From NCBI GenBank assembly GCA_025993015.1, contig DAJPFV010000001.1:1736001-1800000 (forward strand): DNA of 64,000 bases, in the 5' to 3' direction. Shown in pieces: positions 1-7,978 of the stretch. The notes under the pieces are model-generated. The model made no database searches. It had not been told where the DNA came from and saw only the letters and a list, made by a program, of their open reading frames with translations. Both the position numbers and the translations under genes were made by a program. This DNA is from Coriobacteriaceae bacterium. Lineage in GTDB: Bacteria; Actinomycetota; Coriobacteriia; Coriobacteriales; Coriobacteriaceae. How positions within the stretch are numbered: position 1 is the stretch's first letter; every line of letters begins with the position of its first letter.

Positions 1-260
1 GCCTCGCAGGTGCAGCCGGGAACATGCAGGGCCCCCGGCTTCCAAGGCACGGCGTCCAGGCGACGGCTCGACCCGTCCCATGGCACACCGGCGACGGGAA
101 ACATGTGCGTGGTGGTACAGAGAAGCACCCTGCCGCCGGCGCGCATGAGCTCGAGACCCAGCGTCTTCAGCAATGTTGACTTGCCGCCACTGCCGATAAT
201 TGCGGTAATGCCTGGCTCGATCTTGAGCGCGGAGGCAAGGTTTCCACTCGTCGTTTCCAT
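1..260 (-). CDS. yqeC: YqeC-like selenium-dependent hydroxylase accessory protein (N-terminal part)
   Basis: The gene runs off the left edge, so only the first 86 codons are seen. The minus-strand translation starts METTSGNLAS and has a P-loop-like GSGGKST at about residues 23-29, followed by a CTTTHMFP strand, the layout of the YqeC family of putative ATP-binding proteins. YqeC is known to co-occur with YqeB and XdhC and is thought to help mature selenium-dependent molybdenum hydroxylases; its exact reaction is not established. It is divergent from yqeB, with about 100 bp between the starts. The start is the ATG at 260. Family assignment is good; function is inherited from context. Confidence 0.8.
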   Translation of the reverse strand, partial: METTSGNLASALKIEPGITAIIGSGGKSTLLKTLGLELMRAGGRVLLCTTTHMFPVAGVPWDGSSRRLDAVPWKPGALHVPGCTCE

Positions 261-362
261 CTGTTCACCGCCGTATAATACTGTGATAATAAATAATCAT
301 CAGAGTAGCGGTCGAACCGCTTTTGCTCTGCTCAAACCGTAGCACAGGGAGGTGCCCCGGGA
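261..362. promoter_or_regulatory. Divergent promoter region between yqeC and yqeB
   Basis: This AT-rich gap separates two divergent starts. A perfect TATAAT hexamer sits at 274-279, a likely -10, but I cannot assign a good -35 on either strand. A short inverted repeat, AGCGGT and ACCGCT with a 3-base loop followed by four T, lies around 304-324 and could be an operator. A GGGAGGT ribosome binding site at about 347-353 precedes yqeB. Confidence 0.45.
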
Positions 363-1157
363 ATGCTCGTTTATATTCGCGGTGCCGGCGATATCGCCAC
401 GGGCGTCGCCGCTCGCTTGGTGCGCGCCGGCGTGTCGGTCGTTATGGCCGATATCGCGGTTCCCACGTGCATCCGCCGCACAATCAGTTTTTGCGAGGCC
501 ATTCGCCTGGGCGAGGTCGAGGTCGAAGGCATTCGCGCTCGCTTGGCACAGACGCCGGCAGAGGCGCTTGCGATTACCGAGGCTGGAGACGTCGCCGTTG
601 TGGTGGACCCCCAGGCCAAGATGCTCGGCGAGCTGAAACCCGCGGCTGTGGTCGACGCGATTTTGGCCAAGCGCAACCTGGGCACCACGCGCGACATGGC
701 GCCTGCCGTCATCGCCGTGGGGCCGGGCTTTACCGCGCCGGTCGATTGCGACGCCGTGGTCGAGACCATGCGCGGGCATTTTCTGGGCCGCGTCATCACC
801 CAGGGTTCGCCCCAGCCCAACACGGGCGTGCCAGGCATTATCGCCGGCTATGGCAAAGAGCGCGTTATTCACAGCCCCGCTGCCGGCGTGTTTCGGTCCG
901 ACCGCGCAATCGGCGACATCGTGAGTGCCGGAAACGTGATTGGCTACGCGGGAGATATGCCCATGCGCACGCAGATCGATGGCTGTCTGCGCGGGCTTTT
1001 GGCGAACGGCGTGCAGGCGACCGAGGGCTTTAAATGCGCCGATGTCGATCCGCGCGGCGATGCCAGCTATATCAACTACATTTCGGACAAAGCGACGTCG
1101 GTCGGCGGCGGCGTGCTCGAGGCACTCGCTATGCTCACCGATGTCTTTAGAGGATAG
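363..1157 (+). CDS. yqeB: YqeB / EF2563-family selenium-dependent molybdenum hydroxylase system protein
   Basis: This 264-residue protein opens with the family's Rossmann-like signature IRGAGDIATGVA (residues 5-16) and continues with the conserved ITQGSPQPNTG and YGKERVIHSPAAG segments. The EF2563/YqeB family is found only with selenium-dependent molybdenum hydroxylases (xanthine dehydrogenase-like enzymes) and is thought to act in loading or storing the labile selenium cofactor; the mechanism is not established. Length is normal. It is followed after 9 bp by xdhC on the same strand, which supports one maturation operon. No hydroxylase structural genes are in the window. Confidence 0.9.
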   Translation: MLVYIRGAGDIATGVAARLVRAGVSVVMADIAVPTCIRRTISFCEAIRLGEVEVEGIRARLAQTPAEALAITEAGDVAVVVDPQAKMLGELKPAAVVDAILAKRNLGTTRDMAPAVIAVGPGFTAPVDCDAVVETMRGHFLGRVITQGSPQPNTGVPGIIAGYGKERVIHSPAAGVFRSDRAIGDIVSAGNVIGYAGDMPMRTQIDGCLRGLLANGVQATEGFKCADVDPRGDASYINYISDKATSVGGGVLEALAMLTDVFRG

Positions 1158-1166
1158 AAGGCGGCA

Positions 1167-2210
1167 ATGGAAAAGCTCGATGTTGTGAATGCGGCGCTTG
1201 CCGCCCTGCGTGCTGGCGAGACGTGCGAACTCGTGGTCGTGGCCGGTACGGCGGGGTCGTCACCGCGCGGTGTGGGCGCATGGATGACTGTCTTTGCCGA
1301 CGGCAGCCAGGCGGGCACCATCGGCGGCGGCAAGATTGAGCTCTTTGCGCTGGATGAGGCGCGCGAGCTCCTGAGCGCGGGACGGTCGCGTCTGGTCCGC
1401 TACACCATGGGCGGCGAGAACTCCGATACCGGCATGATCTGCGGCGGAGCCATCTGCCTGTGCTACCTGCATCTGGATGCGACCCAGGCACCGTTGTTCC
1501 AGGAAATTGCCGACGTCTTGGCCTATCGGCGCATCGGTGACTTCGTCATCGACTTTGAGCCGTTTATCGCGAGCGCGCTCGAGGGCGATGTGGCCGAGTA
1601 CCATGGCGAGGAGTCGCGCCGTACCATTGTGGGCTGCCCCGGGCTTTCGCTGGTGGAGGAGGGGAGTAAGGTCACCTACACCAACGCCGCCTCCGAGATT
1701 CCCCCAGCGCATATCGAGACGCTCTGCCCCGAGGGCCTGACCTATATCTTTGGCTGCGGCCACGTGGGCGCCGCGACGGCGCGGGTGCTCACGGCGGCGG
1801 GCTTTGCCGTTGTAGCGTGCGACGACCGCCCCGGCACGTTGACACCCGAATGGGTGCCCGGTGTCTACGACCGTCGTCTGGTCGACTACAAGAAACTGAG
1901 CGAGCTGTGCCCCATCGGTCCGCGCGATCTGGTGGTGGTCGCCACAGCAGGTCACAAGTCCGATATCGACGTGGTGATTCAGGCCATGCGCGCCAAACCC
2001 GCCTATCTGGGCTGCTTGGGCTCGCGCCGTAAGACGGCCTTTGTACGCGCCCGTCTGGAGCAGGAGGGCTTTACGCAGGAGCAAATCGGCGAGCTGCACC
2101 TGCCGATCGGAGTCGCCATCGAGGCCGAGGACCCCGAGGAGATCGCCATCTCCATCGCCGCCGAGATGATCCACCTGCGTCGCACCAAGCTCGTCCCCCG
2201 CAAGCGCTAA
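1167..2210 (+). CDS. xdhC: XdhC/CoxI-family molybdenum hydroxylase maturation protein
   Basis: XdhC proteins bind molybdenum cofactor, help its sulfuration and hand it to xanthine dehydrogenase-type enzymes in the cytoplasm. This 347-residue protein has both expected parts: an N-terminal XdhC/CoxI domain with GTIGGGKIE at residues 50-58 and a conserved ICGGAICL at about 91-98, and a C-terminal Rossmann domain with FGCGHVG at 195-201 and an acidic strand end at ACDDRP. Near the C-terminus are GCLGSRRK and LHLPIG motifs of the family. It lies 9 bp downstream of yqeB. With adenine deaminase at 21172 it suggests purine catabolism, though the hydroxylase itself is elsewhere. Confidence 0.92.
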   Translation: MEKLDVVNAALAALRAGETCELVVVAGTAGSSPRGVGAWMTVFADGSQAGTIGGGKIELFALDEARELLSAGRSRLVRYTMGGENSDTGMICGGAICLCYLHLDATQAPLFQEIADVLAYRRIGDFVIDFEPFIASALEGDVAEYHGEESRRTIVGCPGLSLVEEGSKVTYTNAASEIPPAHIETLCPEGLTYIFGCGHVGAATARVLTAAGFAVVACDDRPGTLTPEWVPGVYDRRLVDYKKLSELCPIGPRDLVVVATAGHKSDIDVVIQAMRAKPAYLGCLGSRRKTAFVRARLEQEGFTQEQIGELHLPIGVAIEAEDPEEIAISIAAEMIHLRRTKLVPRKR

Positions 2211-2227
2211 TCGCATCCCCACCAATA

Positions 2228-2294
2228 AGTTGCGGTGAAATACGGATTGTTTAAGCCTGTTAGGTTGCCAAACAGTCCCTATTTCACCGCAACT
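2228..2294. repeat. Dispersed stem-loop repeat, family A copy 1
   Basis: Perfect 15-bp inverted arms (AGTTGCGGTGAAATA at 2228-2242 and its complement at 2280-2294) enclose a 37-base loop. A second copy with nearly the same arms and a diverged loop is at 61672-61739. GTCCC (2275-2279) sits directly before the 3' arm, as in other palindromes of this window. No T-run follows, so it is not an ordinary terminator. Confidence 0.85.
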
Positions 2295-2521
2295 GCTTTT
2301 TGGGACCCATTTGTGCGGGGGAGTTGTGGAGTTGTGCAGGCAGACGAGGTTTTTCTGGAAATACGCACCCAATGCGCGTATAGTACCGATTGTTTTGTCG
2401 GCTCCTGCTGCGTCGAGTCCAAACCGCGAAATGCCATGAGCGGCGCGGATGCAGCCAGGAGGCACGAGGACAACCCATCGTGGCCACGCCCCGTGCTTAA
2501 AACCCCAAGAAGGAGTGAACA
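2295..2521 (+). promoter_or_regulatory. Leader/promoter region before the ribosomal protein run
   Basis: About 227 bp without a gene. TATAGT at 2379-2384 is the best -10 candidate; no convincing -35 precedes it. AGGAG at 2511-2515 is the ribosome binding site of rplE. Because the usual upstream genes (rplN, rplX) are absent, transcription of the following operon must start here or read through from xdhC. Confidence 0.35.
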
Positions 2522-3079
2522 ATGGCAGAAGAGAAGTATGTGCCGCGTCTGAAGACCAAGTACAACAACGAGGTCAAGCAGCAGCTTCAGGACAAGTTCC
2601 AGTACGAGAACGTCATGATGATCCCCAAGTTTGAGAAGATCGTCGTGAACATGGGTGTCGGCGAGGCCGCTACCGATTCCAAGGCCATCGACGGTGCCGT
2701 GCGCGACCTGCGCGCTATCACCGGCCAGCAGCCGATGATCACCCGTGCCCGCAAGTCCATCGCTACCTTCCGCCTGCGCGCTGGTATGCCGATCGGCTGC
2801 AAGGTTACCCTGCGTGGCGACCGTATGTGGGAGTTCTTCGATCGTCTGACCTCCGTCGCGATCCCCCGTATCCGCGACTTCCGCGGCATCTCCGCCAAGA
2901 GCTTCGACGGCCGTGGTAACTTCTCCATGGGCGTCACCGAGCAGCTCATCTTCCCCGAGATCGACTTCGACTCCGTCGATCACCAGCGTGGTATGGACAT
3001 CACCTTCGTGACCACCGCCAACACCGATGAGGAGGCCAAGGCCCTTCTGGACGCCTTCGGTTTCCCGTTCAAGAAATAG
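2522..3079 (+). CDS. rplE: 50S ribosomal protein L5
   Basis: L5 (uL5) binds 5S rRNA in the central protuberance of the 50S subunit. The 185 residues are the usual length and include the conserved FEKIVVNMGVGEA segment near residue 38, the MITRARKSIATFRLR stretch, and the C-terminal ITFVTTANTDEEAKALL. It has an AGGAG binding site 6 bases before the ATG. It is the first ribosomal gene here; the expected upstream neighbours rplN and rplX are missing and the gene follows xdhC after 311 bp, which is unusual. Confidence 0.98.
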   Translation: MAEEKYVPRLKTKYNNEVKQQLQDKFQYENVMMIPKFEKIVVNMGVGEAATDSKAIDGAVRDLRAITGQQPMITRARKSIATFRLRAGMPIGCKVTLRGDRMWEFFDRLTSVAIPRIRDFRGISAKSFDGRGNFSMGVTEQLIFPEIDFDSVDHQRGMDITFVTTANTDEEAKALLDAFGFPFKK

Positions 3080-3094
3080 GTTCACCTGCCCTAA

Positions 3095-3124
3095 AAGCGC
3101 CGTTTCCACAAGGGGACGGCGCTT
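3095..3124 (+). other. Intra-operon stem-loop between rplE and rpsN
   Basis: Perfect 9-bp arms, AAGCGCCGT (3095-3103) and its complement (3116-3124), with a 12-base loop. No T-run follows. It may be an mRNA processing, stability or regulatory element; position within a ribosomal operon is all that supports this. Confidence 0.5.
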
Positions 3125-3158
3125 GGGGCGAACAATACTCTATGTGAGGAGGATATAA

Positions 3159-3344
3159 GTGGCTAAGACATCGATGATCGTCAAGTGCAATCGCAAGCAG
3201 AAGTTCTCTACTCGTGAGTACACGCGCTGCCAGCGCTGCGGCCGTCCGCACTCTGTGTACCGCAAGTTCGGCCTGTGCCGTGTCTGCTTCCGTGAGCTTG
3301 CACTCAAGGGCGAGCTTCCCGGCGTTAAGAAGGCCAGCTGGTAA
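3159..3344 (+). CDS. rpsN: 30S ribosomal protein S14, zinc-binding type (S14Z)
   Basis: S14 (uS14) is in the head of the 30S subunit. At 61 residues it is the short zinc type, with four Cys at positions 24, 27, 40 and 43 (CQRC and CRVC) forming a zinc ribbon. The start is GTG at 3159, preceded by a strong GAGGAGG at 3147-3153; no ATG fits. It sits 79 bp after rplE and 119 bp before rpsH, wider gaps than in the rest of the operon. Confidence 0.98.
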   Translation: MAKTSMIVKCNRKQKFSTREYTRCQRCGRPHSVYRKFGLCRVCFRELALKGELPGVKKASW

Positions 3345-3463
3345 GTCACTACCAGCGTTTCAAGCATCCGTTTGGAACAGGGAAAACGCGCTAGTTAGGC
3401 TTTGCCGTTAAGGGCGGCGAAGAACCAAGAGCACGTGTTCATCAAGAACGAAGGAGAATCTGT

Positions 3464-3862
3464 ATGAACCTTACAGACCCGATCGCAGATATGCTTACGC
3501 GCATCCGTAACGCTAACTCTGTGAACAAGGCCACGGTCTCTATGCCGAGCAGCAAGAAGCTCGTCGAGATCGCTCGTGTTCTGCACGAGGAGGGCTACAT
3601 CGAGGGCTACGATGTCGAGGACACCGTTCCCCAGAAGACTCTGCACATCACGCTTAAGTATGGTCCCAAGAAGGCTAAGGTCATCAACGGCATCCGCCGC
3701 ATTTCCAAGCCGGGCCTGCGTAAGTACACCGGCGTTGCCGACATGCCCCGCGTCCGCGGTGGCCTTGGTACCGCCATTATTTCCACCAGCCATGGCGTCA
3801 TGACCGACCGCGATGCTCGCAAGCACAACGTCGGCGGCGAGATCATCGCTTACGTCTGGTAA
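3464..3862 (+). CDS. rpsH: 30S ribosomal protein S8
   Basis: S8 (uS8) binds the central domain of 16S rRNA early in assembly and in other bacteria represses its own operon. The 132-residue product starts MNLTDPIADMLTRIRNA, diagnostic of S8, and ends in the conserved RDARKHNVGGEIIAYVW. An AAGGAG site precedes the ATG by 8 bases. I see no clear S8 autoregulatory fold in the 119-bp gap upstream, but did not compute structures. Confidence 0.98.
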   Translation: MNLTDPIADMLTRIRNANSVNKATVSMPSSKKLVEIARVLHEEGYIEGYDVEDTVPQKTLHITLKYGPKKAKVINGIRRISKPGLRKYTGVADMPRVRGGLGTAIISTSHGVMTDRDARKHNVGGEIIAYVW

Positions 3863-3895
3863 TTCGCTCGGTAGGTAGAAGGAAAGGAGATCACC

Positions 3896-4432
3896 GTGTC
3901 TCGTATCGGTAATAAGCCTGTCCAGATTCCCGCCGGAGTCGAAGTGGCAGTCAACGGCAACAACGTTGTCGTCAAGGGCCCCAAGGGCCAGCTCGAGCTC
4001 GATGTCTTTGAGAAGCTCGCTATCAACGTCGAGGACAACGTCCTCACCGTTTCCCGTCCCGACGACGAGCGTGAGACCCGTGCCCGCCACGGCCTCACCC
4101 GCGCCCTCATCCACAACATGGTTGTTGGCGTTTCCGAGGGCTTCGAGAAGAAGCTCGAGCTCGCCGGCGTCGGTTACCGCGTGCAGCAGAAGGGTAAGAA
4201 CCTCGAGTTCTCCCTGGGCTTCTCGCACCCCGTGATCGTCGAGGCTCCCGAGGGCATCACCTTCGAGGTTCCCGACAACACCCACGTGAACGTCAAGGGT
4301 ATCAACAAGCAGCAGGTCGGTCAGATCGCCGCTGAGATCCGCGGCCATCGTCCTCCCGAGCCTTACAAGGGCAAGGGTATCCACTATGTTGGCGAGCACA
4401 TCCGCCGCAAGCTGGGTAAGGCCGCCAAGTAG
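3896..4432 (+). CDS. rplF: 50S ribosomal protein L6
   Basis: L6 (uL6) lies near the factor-binding region of the 50S subunit. The 178-residue protein starts SRIGNKPVQIPAGV after a GTG initiator at 3896 with AAGGAGA upstream, and ends with GKGIHYVGEHIRRK, the C-terminal signature of L6. Length is normal. Its 3' end is followed by an intra-operon hairpin before rplR. Confidence 0.98.
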   Translation: MSRIGNKPVQIPAGVEVAVNGNNVVVKGPKGQLELDVFEKLAINVEDNVLTVSRPDDERETRARHGLTRALIHNMVVGVSEGFEKKLELAGVGYRVQQKGKNLEFSLGFSHPVIVEAPEGITFEVPDNTHVNVKGINKQQVGQIAAEIRGHRPPEPYKGKGIHYVGEHIRRKLGKAAK

Positions 4433-4457
4433 TCGTAACCGACTCACTCGCATAAGA

Positions 4458-4479
4458 CCAGCACCCCGTTAGGTGCTGG
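4458..4479 (+). other. Intra-operon stem-loop between rplF and rplR
   Basis: Perfect 8-bp arms CCAGCACC (4458-4465) and GGTGCTGG (4472-4479) with a 6-base loop. Five T occur 12 bases later at 4491-4495, directly before the rplR ribosome binding site, so it could be a weak attenuator or a processing site. Confidence 0.5.
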
Positions 4480-4507
4480 CAAGATCAACCTTTTTAGGAG
4501 TTTACGT

Positions 4508-4876
4508 ATGAACAAGCATAAGGCGAAGCTGGAAGGCCTCAAGCGTCGTCAGCGTCGTGTTCGCGGCAAGGTCTCGGGTACCGCCGAGCGTCCGCGTCTT
4601 CGCGTGACCCGTACTAACGCCAACATCTATGCCCAGATCATCGACGACAGCAAGGGCTCCAGCCTGACGCTCGTCTCCGCCTCGACCCTCGAGGCCGAGT
4701 TCAAGGGCACCCACACCTCGAACAAGGAGGCTGCGGAGAAGGTCGGTCAGCTCGTTGGCAAGCGCGCCATCGAGGCCGGCATCACCAAGGTCGCCTTCGA
4801 TCGTGGTGGCCGTATCTACCATGGCCGCGTCAAGGCCCTCGCCGACGGTGCTCGTGCCGCCGGTCTCGAGTTCTAG
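4508..4876 (+). CDS. rplR: 50S ribosomal protein L18
   Basis: L18 (uL18) binds 5S rRNA together with L5. The 122-residue sequence has the basic N-terminus (KRRQRRVRGK), RPRLRVTRTNANIYAQIIDD and the C-terminal FDRGGRIYHGRVKALADGAR, all typical. An AGGAG site lies 8 bases before the ATG. It is followed by rpsE after 14 bp. Confidence 0.98.
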   Translation: MNKHKAKLEGLKRRQRRVRGKVSGTAERPRLRVTRTNANIYAQIIDDSKGSSLTLVSASTLEAEFKGTHTSNKEAAEKVGQLVGKRAIEAGITKVAFDRGGRIYHGRVKALADGARAAGLEF

Positions 4877-4890
4877 GAGGTATGTAGCAC

Positions 4891-5415
4891 ATGGCTCGTA
4901 ATCAGAAGCAGCAGCGCGAGGCCTCCGAGTTCGAGGAGCGCGTCGTTTACATCAACCGCGTGTCGAAGACCGTCAAGGGTGGTCGTCGCATGAGCCTCGT
5001 CGCTCTCGTCGTCGTTGGCGACGGCAAGGGCAACGTCGGCGTTGGCATGGGCAAGTCCGCTGAGGTGCCCCTGGCCATCTCCAAGGCGTCTCTCGATGCC
5101 AAGAAGAACATGTTCCACGTGCCGGTGACCGAGCAGGGCACCATCCCGCACGAGGTTCTCGGCCACTTTGGTGCCGGCCGCATCATCATCAAGCCCGCTG
5201 TCGAGGGTACCGGTGTTATCGCCGGCGGCGCTGTGCGTCCCCTCTTCGAGCTTGCTGGCATCAAGAACGTCCTGTCCAAGTCCCTCGGTACCGACAACGG
5301 CCTCAACATCATCAAGGCTGCCGTCGAGGGCCTCAAGGAGCTCTCCAGCCCTGAGGACGTCGCGGCTCGCCGTGGCCTGACGGTCTCCGAGATGTTCGTC
5401 GGTAAGGAGAACTAA
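4891..5415 (+). CDS. rpsE: 30S ribosomal protein S5
   Basis: S5 (uS5) contributes to decoding accuracy at the 30S mRNA entry site. The 174-residue protein shows the double-stranded RNA-binding fold segment VVYINRVSKTVKGGRRMS and the conserved VGDGKGNVGVGMGKSAEVP, then GAGRIIIKPAVEGTGVIAGG. Start ATG 4891 follows a GGAGG site overlapping the rplR stop. Two bases separate its stop from rpmD, so translation is probably coupled. Confidence 0.98.
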   Translation: MARNQKQQREASEFEERVVYINRVSKTVKGGRRMSLVALVVVGDGKGNVGVGMGKSAEVPLAISKASLDAKKNMFHVPVTEQGTIPHEVLGHFGAGRIIIKPAVEGTGVIAGGAVRPLFELAGIKNVLSKSLGTDNGLNIIKAAVEGLKELSSPEDVAARRGLTVSEMFVGKEN

Positions 5416-5417
5416 GC

Positions 5418-5600
5418 ATGGCTGACACCATCAAGATCAAGCAGGTCCGCAGCACCAATGGTTGCAAGCAGGACCAGGTCCGTACTGTCCGTGCCCTCGG
5501 TCTCCACAGGATCCGCGAGGTTCGCGAGATTGCTGACAACGAGTCCGTCCGCGGCATGATCTTCAAGGTCAAGCACCTTGTCGAGATTGTAGAGGAGTAG
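5418..5600 (+). CDS. rpmD: 50S ribosomal protein L30
   Basis: L30 (uL30) is a small 50S protein. The 60-residue product (MADTIKIKQVRSTNG...) carries the family's GLHRIREVREIADNESVRGMI-type core, here at residues 28-48. It lies 2 bp after rpsE and 3 bp before rplO, and its own ribosome binding site (AAGGAG, 5404-5409) is inside the end of rpsE. Confidence 0.97.
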   Translation: MADTIKIKQVRSTNGCKQDQVRTVRALGLHRIREVREIADNESVRGMIFKVKHLVEIVEE

Positions 5601-5603
5601 CAA

Positions 5604-6053
5604 ATGCAGCTTCACGATCTTACTCCCGCGCCCGGTTCCTCCAAGAACCGCAAGCGCGTCGGCCGTGGCAATTCTTCGGGTCACGGCACCACTTCTGGCC
5701 GCGGCCAGAAGGGCCAGGGTTCCCGCTCTGGCGGCACCAAGGGTGCCGGCTTCGAGGGTGGCCAGACTCCGCTGGCTATGCGCCTGCCCAAGCTTCCGGG
5801 CTTCCGCAACCCCCGTCGTATCGAGTACACCGCCGTCAACGTCGAGCGTCTCGAGCGTAAGTTCGAGGACGGCGCTGTGATCGACGGTGCCGCTCTTAAG
5901 GCCGCTCGCATCACCAAGAGCGAGTTCGAGCCCGTCAAGGTGCTCGGCAATGGTGAGCTCACCAAGAAGTTCACGGTCAAGGTCGACAAGGTCAGCGCTT
6001 CTGCGCAGGCCAAGATCGAGGCCGCCGGCGGAAAGGTCGAGCTGCCGTGCTAA
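5604..6053 (+). CDS. rplO: 50S ribosomal protein L15
   Basis: L15 (uL15) is a late 50S assembly protein with a long basic N-terminal extension. Here that part is clear: residues 1-50 are Gly/Arg/Lys-rich (GRGNSSGHGTTSGRGQKGQ), followed by MRLPKLPGFRNP. The protein is 149 residues. Its last codons overlap the secY start by 7 bases. Confidence 0.98.
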   Translation: MQLHDLTPAPGSSKNRKRVGRGNSSGHGTTSGRGQKGQGSRSGGTKGAGFEGGQTPLAMRLPKLPGFRNPRRIEYTAVNVERLERKFEDGAVIDGAALKAARITKSEFEPVKVLGNGELTKKFTVKVDKVSASAQAKIEAAGGKVELPC

Positions 6054-7333
6054 ATGGTCTTAAGAATGCTTTCCGCATCAAAGAACTGCGCGAAAAGATT
6101 CTTTTTACCATAGCTATGCTCGTCGTGTACCGCATTGGTGCGCACGTTCCTGTGCCCGGCATTCCCTTCCAGGGGATGCTGGGCCTTTTCTCGACCGGGA
6201 GCAACTCGGTCGCCGCAGGTGCTATGGCCCTCCTGAATCTTTTCTCTGGTGGCGCGTTGAGCTATGTCTCGGTGTTCTCTTTGGGCATCATGCCGTACAT
6301 CACGAGCTCGATTATCCTCCAGATGCTCCAGGCCGTCGTGCCTTCCCTGCATGAGCTTGCCCGCGAGGGCGAGGTCGGTCAGACCAAGATTACGCAGTAT
6401 TCGCGTTATCTCACCTTGGCTCTGGCTATCCTCAACTCCGTGGGTTACCTCTTCCTCTTTAAGAGCTTCGGCATTAGCTTCAACGGTGCCGGTGCTCCCG
6501 AGATCATCTTTGACCTTATGATCGTCGGTACGCTCACCGCGGGCGCCATGCTGATCATGTGGATTGGTGAGCTCATCACCCAGCGCGGTATCGGCAATGG
6601 CATGTCGCTGATCATCTTCGCGAACATCATGGCCGGTCTTCCGCAGGCGATTTTCTCCAGCACCGAGGGTAATGCCGGTGGCATCATCACCATGGTGATC
6701 ATCTGCGCCATCATCCTGCTGGTTATCCCGCTGATCGTTTTCCTTGAGCGCGGCCAGCGCCGCATCCCGGTCTCCTACGCCAAGCGCGTCGTGGGCCGTC
6801 GCATGATGGGTGGCCAGACCACCTACCTGCCCATCAAGGTCAACACCGCGGGCGTCGTGCCGATCATCTTCGCTTCGGCGCTGCTGTACTTCCCGGCCCA
6901 GATTGCCGTGTTCTTCCCCGGCATCGGCTGGATTCAGGCAGTTGCCTCCGCGCTTTCGACCGGTTGGCTCAACTGGGTGCTTAACGTTGTCCTCATCGTG
7001 TTCTTCGCGTACTTCTACACCTCCATGGTGTTCAACCCCGATGACACGGCCGACAACCTTAAGAAGCAGGGCGGCTTTATTCCGGGCGTCCGTCCGGGTA
7101 GGGCTACCGCGGCCTACATCAAGAACGCGCTCAACAAGATCACGCTTCCCAGCGCTGTCTTCTTGGCGCTCATCGCCATCGTGCCTTCGATCATTTTCTC
7201 CTTTACGGGTAACCAGCTGATCCAGGCATTTGGCGGCACGTCCATCCTCATCATGGTCGGCGTCGTGCTCGACACGGTCGATAAGCTCGAAGGCCAGATC
7301 AAGATGTATGATTACGATGGATTCTTTAAATAG
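6047..7333 (+). CDS. secY: Preprotein translocase channel subunit SecY
   Basis: SecY forms the membrane channel of the Sec export pathway, partnered by SecE and the SecA motor (secA is at 36795). The 428-residue protein has the family start LNGLKNAFRIKELREKILFT, ten predicted hydrophobic segments, the plug-region sequence near GALSYVSVFSLGIMPYI, and the cytoplasmic ERGQRRIPVSYAKR loop that contacts SecA. The start is GTG at 6047, overlapping rplO by 7 bases; the nearby ATG at 6054 is in another frame. Length is normal. Confidence 0.97.
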   Translation: MLNGLKNAFRIKELREKILFTIAMLVVYRIGAHVPVPGIPFQGMLGLFSTGSNSVAAGAMALLNLFSGGALSYVSVFSLGIMPYITSSIILQMLQAVVPSLHELAREGEVGQTKITQYSRYLTLALAILNSVGYLFLFKSFGISFNGAGAPEIIFDLMIVGTLTAGAMLIMWIGELITQRGIGNGMSLIIFANIMAGLPQAIFSSTEGNAGGIITMVIICAIILLVIPLIVFLERGQRRIPVSYAKRVVGRRMMGGQTTYLPIKVNTAGVVPIIFASALLYFPAQIAVFFPGIGWIQAVASALSTGWLNWVLNVVLIVFFAYFYTSMVFNPDDTADNLKKQGGFIPGVRPGRATAAYIKNALNKITLPSAVFLALIAIVPSIIFSFTGNQLIQAFGGTSILIMVGVVLDTVDKLEGQIKMYDYDGFFK

Positions 7334-7351
7334 GCTAGAGGAGGATTGCTC

Positions 7352-7978
7352 ATGAACCTCGTATTGCTCGGAGCTCCGGGTGCCGGTAAGGGCACCGTCG
7401 CACAGGAGCTCGTCGCCGAGTTCGGCGTCGCTCACATTTCCACGGGCGACCTGCTGCGTGCTGCCGTCAAGGGTGGCACTGAGCTTGGTATTCAGGCTAA
7501 GAAGTACATGGACGCCGGCGAGCTCGTTCCCGACCAGCTCGTTATCGACCTTGTCAAGGAGCGCCTTGCCGCCGATGACGCCCAGCAGGGCTTCATCCTC
7601 GATGGCTTCCCGCGCAACACCGCCCAGGCTGTGACGCTCGATTCCGAGCTCTCCGCCATGGGTCGCGAGATCGACTGCGCCCTTCTGGTCGACGTGGCCC
7701 CCGAGGTCATCATCGACCGTCTGTCTTCGCGTCGCACCTGCCGCGCCTGTGGTTACACCGGCACCGCTGCCGATGCTACCTGCCCCAAGTGTGATGGCGA
7801 GATGTATCAGCGCGATGACGACAAGCCCGAGACCATCAAGAACCGTCTCGACGTCTACGAGAAGTCCACGAGTCCGCTCGTCGACTACTATCGTGGCCAG
7901 GGTCTGCTCAAGTCGGTCAACGGTGACCAGGCTCGCGAGACCGTGTACGGGGATGTCAAAGAGGCTCTCGGTCTATGA
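7352..7978 (+). CDS. adk: Adenylate kinase
   Basis: Adenylate kinase interconverts ATP and AMP with two ADP in the cytoplasm. The 208-residue protein has the P-loop GAPGAGKGT (7-15), the DGFPRNTAQA motif (84-93) and a LID domain with four zinc-binding Cys at 130, 133, 144 and 147. I chose ATG 7352 over the in-frame TTG 7346 because GAGGAGG at 7338-7344 is then correctly spaced. It is co-transcribed with secY and overlaps map by 4 bases (ATGA). Confidence 0.97.
   Translation: MNLVLLGAPGAGKGTVAQELVAEFGVAHISTGDLLRAAVKGGTELGIQAKKYMDAGELVPDQLVIDLVKERLAADDAQQGFILDGFPRNTAQAVTLDSELSAMGREIDCALLVDVAPEVIIDRLSSRRTCRACGYTGTAADATCPKCDGEMYQRDDDKPETIKNRLDVYEKSTSPLVDYYRGQGLLKSVNGDQARETVYGDVKEALGL

Noticed and set aside
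6054..6056. ATG as the start of secY
   Set aside because: It is in the wrong frame; GTG 6047 gives the correct SecY N-terminus.
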